Below are positions 60,801 through 64,000 of a DNA stretch of 64,000 bases, piece after piece. The notes beneath the pieces were generated by a model. That model had not been told where the DNA came from. It was given only the letters and a program-made list of their open reading frames with translations, and ran no database searches. The stretch is from contig NZ_CP114287.1 in NCBI RefSeq assembly GCF_027111295.1, positions 620,001-684,000 of the forward strand. Reading direction: 5' to 3'. The translations under genes and the position numbers were made by a program. The first letter of the stretch is position 1. Each line of letters opens with the position of its first letter. This DNA is from Flavobacterium gelatinilyticum (GTDB lineage: Bacteria > Bacteroidota > Bacteroidia > Flavobacteriales > Flavobacteriaceae).

Positions 60801-63625
60801 GGATTAAATGAAACTGCTACAGCCTTAATTGCCGAACATCCAGATGCAGTTGTTCCTTTTATATAATAAGTCCCCCCTGCTGTTACTGCACTTGGCGTAT
60901 CAAGAACTGATGTTCCTGCTGCATCAGTAAAATAAGTATAGGTAAGGCCTGCTGTACTTCCAGCGGTTACTGACGATGCAGTCAGGTCGACTGGTGTGCC
61001 TGCACATACTTTAGGCGGGGCCGCTGTGACCACTGTTGGAACCGGATTGACCGTTACCGTTACAGGCTGGATTGCGGAACATCCTGCTGCAGTCGCAGCT
61101 TTAATGTAATAAGTGCCACTGGCAGCAACTGCATCAGCATTGGCAAGAGCGGCTGTGCCGGCTGCATCAGTAAAATAAGTAAATGCAACACCTGCTGTGC
61201 TCCCTGCCGTTACAGCTGCATCTTTAAGATTTACTGTACCAGGCGAGCACACTGTAGCAGGATTGTTAATAACAATTGTTGGCAGGGGATTTAAAGTTAT
61301 CACTAAGCCGGCGGTGTTGGTAGTATTGCAAGGCGCTCCAACAGTCACTGCACAAGTATAATTATTTACTCCTGCACTAAGATCAGTGTAGCTGACAGCC
61401 GGACTTTTTAAATTTTGATTTCCTGAATTGATACCTGGACCAGTCCATAAATAGGAAGTTGCACCAGATATATCAACATCTAATTGAATGGTGCCTGAAT
61501 TTAATTTGCATAATGTTGGATTGTTCAAACCATTTGCAGAGGCTGTCGGTGCACTTGCCACACCAATTTGTGCTGACTGTGTTACAACATTTCCGCATCC
61601 ATCCTGTACTTTGAAATAATAAGTTCCTTTGCTTAGTGCTGTAAACTGATTTGAGCTTTGAAAAACCCCATATGTTGTCCCTCCGTCTCTACTTAAAGCA
61701 TACGACAATGCATTATTGGGAGCTGGTGAAATACTGGTGGCAGTAATTGTAAGTATTCCGTCAGCTGCGCCGTCACTGCAGACAAAACCTCCAGTACTGC
61801 TTCTGTCTACCTTGACAGTATTGCTTGCGTCATAGGTAACCGTTTCAGTCAGTACATTGGTATTGCCTCCCTTAATGCGCAGTCCGAAAACGTAGGTGCC
61901 GTAATTCAAGCCATTAAACGGGAGTGATGCCGTTGTACTGGCTAAATCTCTTACCTGCCCCACATTTGAAGGCCCTGAAACGATAATGACCTGATAAGCA
62001 CTGGCTACATCGAAATTACCTTTCATTGTATAATTAAAACCTCCGCAGACCGGTGTCATTGTGCCGGCTGAAAGGGTTGCAACATACCCCTGTACAACTG
62101 CATTCATGGATTTCGTACCGCAGGGGCCTGTTATGCTAAGCGTATAATTCCCTTTTGGCCAATATCCAGCTGGATCTGTCGGATTTACTCTTGGAAGTGT
62201 AGCATTGCCTGTCGAATTTAATGTCACGCTGCCGGTTGTTCCTAAGGGCACCAAAGGATTGCTGGATGCTGTTACAGTATAAGTCAGTACATCCCCTATT
62301 TGATAGGGAGTATTGGAAAGGATCAGCAAGCCATATCCCAGCACATTCAAATTAGGCTGTACAGCTGACAAAAATTGTGAAGGTGTAAATGAAGGCTCAG
62401 CGGGAATAATTATTTGAGATGAGGGATTACCTAAAAAATTTCCAGTTGTATTTCCCGCTGCATCAATATAGGTAAAATTATAAGTGGCTCCTGCAGTAAA
62501 ACCGCTTAAGGTCGCAGGAATACTTGACAATGTCTGTGTAATTACATCGGAAGGATCGGCAGTATTGGTAAAAACCATATCCATCGGAAGGCAGGTCAGC
62601 AAATTGGCTCTAACGCTCAGTAAGCCAGTTCCTCCACAATTAGATGTAGTTATGGTTCCTCCATTATATACGTGCCTGATTGGAAATTCTTTTGTGTTGC
62701 CGCACTGATCCATCAGTACTACCCTCATATTATTAATGTCTGCGTATATGTCTTCACGGGTAGCTGCGAGCGGCATTTTAAAACTTATAGTCTGCGGTGA
62801 AATACCATCCGCTCCTACGGTAGCATTTCCGTCTGTACCAATTCCATATAACTGGCCCTGAAACTTTATTTTCCAGCTAAACAATGCTGCATCAGCAGCA
62901 GAGATAACAGTACTGTTCGAAATATATTGAAAACCAGCTTCCACCATTATGATTATCGGTGATGAACAGGCAGAAGTCTGGTGTTTAGGATACGCATAGC
63001 CTATTCCTAGTTTAAAATCGTTTACAGTTACGGTAGGATTGGTGACAGCTGTTGATCCAGTGACAGTTTGTCCGCAGGCATCTGTAGCACTTACAATGTA
63101 ACTGCCTGCAGGCTGTGCATTAAAAGCAAAATTAGAAGCGCTTACGGCACCGCTATCCTGAATTATTGAACCAGGAGAAGACTGCAGTGCTATCTTGTAG
63201 GTTATCGGTAATTTACCGCCTGTAACCGTAGTTGTTAAAACTGCAGATCCTCCAGAACAGCTGGCAACTTTAGTTGGCGTCGCAATGCTCATCGGCGTAT
63301 AACCGTCTGAAACTGCTATATTTGCGCTGGTAAAAATTGTTCCTGTACTTGTATTGCGCCCTTTAAGCGTGTAAGTCCCGGTGGAAAGAGCCTCAAAAAG
63401 AGGGTTAGTCGTAAATTGAGCAGGATCATTTGGAATTGGTGCAATCACAACATTATTTTTAAGCAATTGATACTGGGGAGAAGTCCATCCTGCATTGTTG
63501 CTGGCCGTGATAGTACCTCCGCCCAGACAGCCGGTTGTACCTGGAGTACCCGATACGGTTTGTGCAGAGGAAAAAATACTTAGAAAAAAAATTAAAATTA
63601 GAGTTAATGTAAATTTCGATTTCAT
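51824..63625 (-). CDS. Giant T9SS-exported repeat adhesin with type B C-terminal domain
   Basis: A 3,933-residue secreted protein. It has a signal peptide (1-22), then about 750 residues of varied Ig-like modules. From about residue 780 to 3350 there are some 24 related modules of about 81 residues (V-C-S-G-T-S-V-D-L-T, T-Y-Y-I-K-G-T-T, E-G-C-S), each with two Cys. Three pairs of PKD domains (W-D-F-G-D-G) interrupt this array. An Ig-like domain and three DUF11 repeats (about 3430-3825) follow, then the CHU_C/type B sorting domain (S-P-N-G-D-G-I-N-D-E-F, Y-N-R-W-G, G-T-Y-F-Y). Exported by T9SS with the SprF-like partner downstream. Likely a surface adhesin or gliding-related filament. The ligand is unknown. 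No frame break is seen despite the repeats. Confidence 0.93.
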   Translation of the reverse strand: MKSKFTLTLILIFFLSIFSSAQTVSGTPGTTGCLGGGTITASNNAGWTSPQYQLLKNNVVIAPIPNDPAQFTTNPLFEALSTGTYTLKGRNTSTGTIFTSANIAVSDGYTPMSIATPTKVASCSGGSAVLTTTVTGGKLPITYKIALQSSPGSIIQDSGAVSASNFAFNAQPAGSYIVSATDACGQTVTGSTAVTNPTVTVNDFKLGIGYAYPKHQTSACSSPIIIMVEAGFQYISNSTVISAADAALFSWKIKFQGQLYGIGTDGNATVGADGISPQTISFKMPLAATREDIYADINNMRVVLMDQCGNTKEFPIRHVYNGGTITTSNCGGTGLLSVRANLLTCLPMDMVFTNTADPSDVITQTLSSIPATLSGFTAGATYNFTYIDAAGNTTGNFLGNPSSQIIIPAEPSFTPSQFLSAVQPNLNVLGYGLLILSNTPYQIGDVLTYTVTASSNPLVPLGTTGSVTLNSTGNATLPRVNPTDPAGYWPKGNYTLSITGPCGTKSMNAVVQGYVATLSAGTMTPVCGGFNYTMKGNFDVASAYQVIIVSGPSNVGQVRDLASTTASLPFNGLNYGTYVFGLRIKGGNTNVLTETVTYDASNTVKVDRSSTGGFVCSDGAADGILTITATSISPAPNNALSYALSRDGGTTYGVFQSSNQFTALSKGTYYFKVQDGCGNVVTQSAQIGVASAPTASANGLNNPTLCKLNSGTIQLDVDISGATSYLWTGPGINSGNQNLKSPAVSYTDLSAGVNNYTCAVTVGAPCNTTNTAGLVITLNPLPTIVINNPATVCSPGTVNLKDAAVTAGSTAGVAFTYFTDAAGTAALANADAVAASGTYYIKAATAAGCSAIQPVTVTVNPVPTVVTAAPPKVCAGTPVDLTASSVTAGSTAGLTYTYFTDAAGTSVLDTPSAVTAGGTYYIKGTTASGCSAIKAVAVSFNPSPTVVTAAPPAVCSGTSVNLTAPSVTAGSTANLTFTYFTDAAATAVLASPSAVTASGTYYIKGTTAAGCSAIQGVAVTINPTPTLVTNAPAAVCSGTSVDLTAPAVTAGSTPNLTFAYFTDAAGTIALGAPGAVTAGGTYYIKGTNAAGCSAIKAVTVSVNPIPVLAITDPDPVCAGTAVDLTLPAVTAGSSANLTFTYFTDTAGAIALANPAAVTIPGTYYIKGTDTVTGCDSAIKAVAVSNLAPADTSLTYPGGPFCGSGTVLPDLIVTWSAPPDPVLRRHRLTGSNLLGASHAFTFTSTAGLVINPNSGEIDLAASTPGTYTVNVVASYSFAPCPSSAAATITINPLPTVAITNPAPVCSPGAVDLTSAAVTSGSTPSLTYSYFSDAAGTQPLADATAITAGGTYYIRGTDPATGCSSISPVAVEVNLQPDASFTYDAINNINDEYTFTPISTAADVTYSWDFGDGGTSSAAVPTHQYDLLGTYTITLTAANLNGCTDVTAQTISISKNPNVTADISVFPANECLIGNAFEFTSASIIASGYSLTGLIWDFGDGAPVSTALNPIHNYAAAGTYVVNLQATVSNGVNTFTDNATSSVLVIATPAVTITNPAAVCSGSPIDLTAPAITSGSTSNLTFAYFTDATGTVALANPDAVTAGGTYYIQGTTPEGCFAISPVQVTINPLPVVTVNNPPAVCEGTTVDITAAAVTSGSTANLAYSYFIDQDGTQTLDGADAITTSGIYYIKGTTPEGCSSISPVKVTVTPTPFVVVNSPSAACAGTAVDLTAPDITAGSTAGLSFAYFSDAAATQPLANANAVTSSGTYYIRGTTPGGCSAITPVLVTINPAPSLVIDNPPAVCSGTVDLTALSVTAGSTANLTFTYFTDSAGTIVLDDADAVMASGIYYIKATTSEGCSAIEPVTVTIDPTPTVTTTPPPAVCSGVSVDLTAAAVTAGSTSNLTFAYFTDAAGTAAFANADAVTAGGTYYIKGTTPEGCSAISPVQVTINPIPVVSVTDPAPVCEGTIVNITAAEVTAGSTPNLNFTYFTDAAGTVVLDSAEGVTTSGIYYIKGTTPEGCSSIQPVTVTVYPTPIVVTSDPSAVCSGTTVDLTAPSITAGSTANMTFTYFTDAEAATVLANPEAVAEGGTYYIKGTTLEGCSAMQYVVVTINPIPAVNITNPPAVCSGISVDLTEPTVTTGSASNLIFTYFIDAAGSILLSNPASVTTGGTYYIKGTTPEGCYAISPVHITVNPIPTVAVTNPPAVCSGTSVDLTAASVTAGSTSGLAFAYFTDSAATTLLSNPSSVTAGGTYYIKGTTPEGCSVIQNVAVTVNPAPVVAVTNPAAVCSGTSVNLTLPAVTSGSTADLTYSYFSDAAGTQPLANANAITAAGTYYIKGTTAEGCSDAKPVQVTINPAPIVSITSPAAVCSGTSVDLTLPAITSGSTANLVYSYFSDAAGTQPLANADAITASDTYYIQGTDPATGCSSISSVNVVVNPQPDASFTYDAINNANDQYVFTPISAVAGLSYSWDFGDGGTSSAAIPTHQYDVAGSYTVALTVTNGYGCTAAASEAISITKNPNVAADISVYPANECLVGNAFEFTSASTIAAGYSLTGLIWDFGDGTTASTDLAPTHSYAAAGTYVVSLQATVSNGVNTFSDNATSSVIVTPTPAVVITSPAAVCSGTTVDLTAAAVTAGSTANLSFAYFTDAAGTIALANADAVTTGGTYYIKGTTAAGCSDTKPVQVTIYPAPVVAVTNPAAVCSGTSVNLTLPAVTSGSTADLTYSYFSDAAGTQPLANANAITAAGTYYIKGTTADGCSDTKPVQVNINPAPVLAITSPAAVCSGTSVDLTLPAITSGSTANLVYSYFSDAAGTQPLANANAITAAGTYYIKGTTAEGCSDAKPVQVTINPAPIVSITTPAAVCSGTSVDLTLPAITSGSTANLVYSYFSDAAGTQPLANADAIAASDTYYIQGTDPATGCSSISSVNVVVNPQPDASFTYDAINNANDQYVFTPISAVAGLSYSWDFGDGGTSSAAIPTHQYDVAGSYTVALTVTNGYGCTAAASEAISITKNPNVAADISVYPANECLVGNAFEFTSASTIAAGYSLTGLIWDFGDGTTASTDLAPTHSYAAAGTYVVSLQATVSNGVNTFSDNATSSVIVTPTPAVVITSPAAVCSGTTVDLTAAAVTAGSTANLSFAYFTDAAGTIALANADAVATGGTYYIKGTTAAGCSDTKPVQVTIDPAPVVAVTNPAAVCSGTSVNLTLPAVTSGSTADLTYSYFSDAAGTQPLANANAITAAGTYYIKGTTADGCWDTKPVQVNINPAPVLAITSPAAVCSGTSVDLTLPAVTTGSTAGLAFSYFTDAAAATVLANANAVTSSGIYYIKGTTAEGCSAVKAVVVTINALPKDPIISLAGQASICAGNSATISAAGTGIFQWYKDGTAITGAVSSSYVIAEASASDAGTYSALVSNGICTSKQSNLITLNVDNCPAVFTLVKTVLDADGDGKAQANEELTYRLTVKNTGSAKIDAVTIRDAVPANTTYVSGGTLTDGIVIFTATNLGVDMIQSFSFKVKTASDLKGITTIANLATASANGGAEVPSKPEDPNNPGNPDPSCTNPAGCSTDLPTDNIAGISLAKHGTYVDGNGDGKIDIGDRIEYSFTVINIGSTILNNIIVLDDNAAVAGGPLSSLAPGAADTVTFTAVHMVTQADLDRSVVYNLAKAIGKDPKGNDVSAISTDPLPCTACPVDPLCPTCSITPLTAESGIAVIKKAVVIDENSNGFAEEGETIRYNFEVKNTGNTTLTNVLITDNLPAIVLSGSPITLAPQEINATNFSAVYVITRADIDAGSVTNQALAEGTSPSGAKVNALSDDENFLGDNPTVVDVVNCVIEVFNAVSPNGDGINDEFHIQGLECYPSNSVEIYNRWGVKVFETSGYGSNRNIFQGYSDGRTTISRGDRLPDGTYFYTLKYQNERSNRTQEKSGYLYIKN
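53758..56739 (-). repeat. Tandem 1,491-bp duplication inside the adhesin gene
   Basis: Two nearly identical units: about 53758-55248 and 55249-56739, offset exactly 1,491 bases (497 codons). Each unit holds four 81-residue modules and one pair of PKD domains. Only scattered single-base differences are seen, for example D-G-C-W versus D-G-C-S. Ends are approximate because the modules on either side are themselves similar. Confidence 0.85.
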
Positions 63626-64000
63626 AACTATTTTTATATTAAATTATAAACTTTACCACTCAAGCAATCAGGATATCCTTTAAGCAGATATTGGGCAGGC
63701 TTGATCACTCCTTGCTAGCTATTATCAACTAACTGCGAAGAAAAATCTACCAAAATATCATTGAAGACTTAAAAACAATCATCTATTTCAAAAGCAGACT
63801 GCTTATCTAACCTGATTCAAATTTTTAGCTGATCAGCAATATCTTACCTTCCAATACTCTAAATTTTGCGACAAACTTTATATTTATCACTGTTTAATTT
63901 TATTATTTGGAATCTGGCTTGGGCAATGAAAATTTAACTAGACATTTTCCTTGGCAGTTATTCATTATATGGCATTAAAATAAGTACCACAACTGCAAAA
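63626..64000. other. Region upstream of the adhesin operon
   Basis: About 375 AT-rich bases. It should contain the adhesin promoter on the minus strand, but no TTG-N17-23-TAnnTTTG match stands out. No other gene is visible up to the window end. Confidence 0.4.

Noticed and set aside
53600..61300. Regularly spaced repeats that could suggest a CRISPR or satellite array
   Set aside because: The period is about 243 bases, in frame, with codon-level variation; it encodes 81-residue protein modules.
52242..62708. Many antisense and shifted frames inside the adhesin gene, some repeated at a 1,491-base offset
   Set aside because: They are shadows of the repetitive adhesin sequence; the long minus-strand frame explains them.

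Overview
The window looks like a chromosome segment of a gliding-type Bacteroidota, most likely Flavobacterium or a close relative. The support is a type IX secretion (T9SS) adhesin with a CHU_C-type C-terminus next to a PorP/SprF gene, AT-rich DNA with many start codons lacking a Shine-Dalgarno sequence, Bacteroidota-type promoter boxes (TTG plus TAnnTTTG), DUF5777 and DUF1254 proteins, and recurrent intergenic elements of the kind common in flavobacteria. No rRNA, tRNA, CRISPR array or insertion sequence was seen.

Layout. 1-7588 is a defence island: a Lamassu / ABC-three-component operon (metallo-beta-lactamase-fold hydrolase cut by the window edge, trypsin-like protease, middle component, SMC-like ATPase) followed by a convergent Septu pair (PtuA ATPase and PtuB HNH nuclease). 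8494-13417 is a DNA-damage cassette (Y-family polymerase, DnaE2, AlkB). 13418-18500 is a repeat-rich patchwork with a Crp/Fnr regulator, an AhpD-like protein, small proteins, gene remnants and a receiver protein. 18494-25414 holds a sulfatase and a multi-PAS histidine kinase with stand-alone receiver proteins. 25882-30307 holds ion-transport genes (ClC, DUF389, NhaA). 30493-32848 has two DinB-fold proteins and a GlxA-type regulator. 33352-34670 encodes an ECF sigma factor with an RskA-like anti-sigma factor. 35534-43285 has hemA and araC-hemH on either side of an envelope cluster (globin-like lipoprotein, DUF5777 barrel, OB-fold protein, cytochrome c, two YceI proteins), followed by a fasciclin gene. 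45385-48345 is a pair of DUF1254/DUF1214 lipoproteins. 48913-63625 is a T9SS adhesin operon: a 3,933-residue repeat protein, PorP/SprF and an OmpA-PD40 protein.

Main observation. Three promoters in the envelope cluster and the fasciclin promoter share an ECF-like signature: TAAA(A/T)CC, exactly 16 bases, then CGTA(G/A)AT. In three cases it lies about 20-25 bases before the start codon; the fourth is a weaker match. With the nearby sigma/RskA pair this predicts a small envelope redox regulon. It resembles the mycobacterial SigK-RskA-fasciclin (MPT70/MPT83) circuit but has a different set of targets. A second observation is a structured intergenic element, found at least five times, whose central hairpin shows compensatory base changes. 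A third is a near-perfect 1,491-bp tandem duplication inside the adhesin gene.
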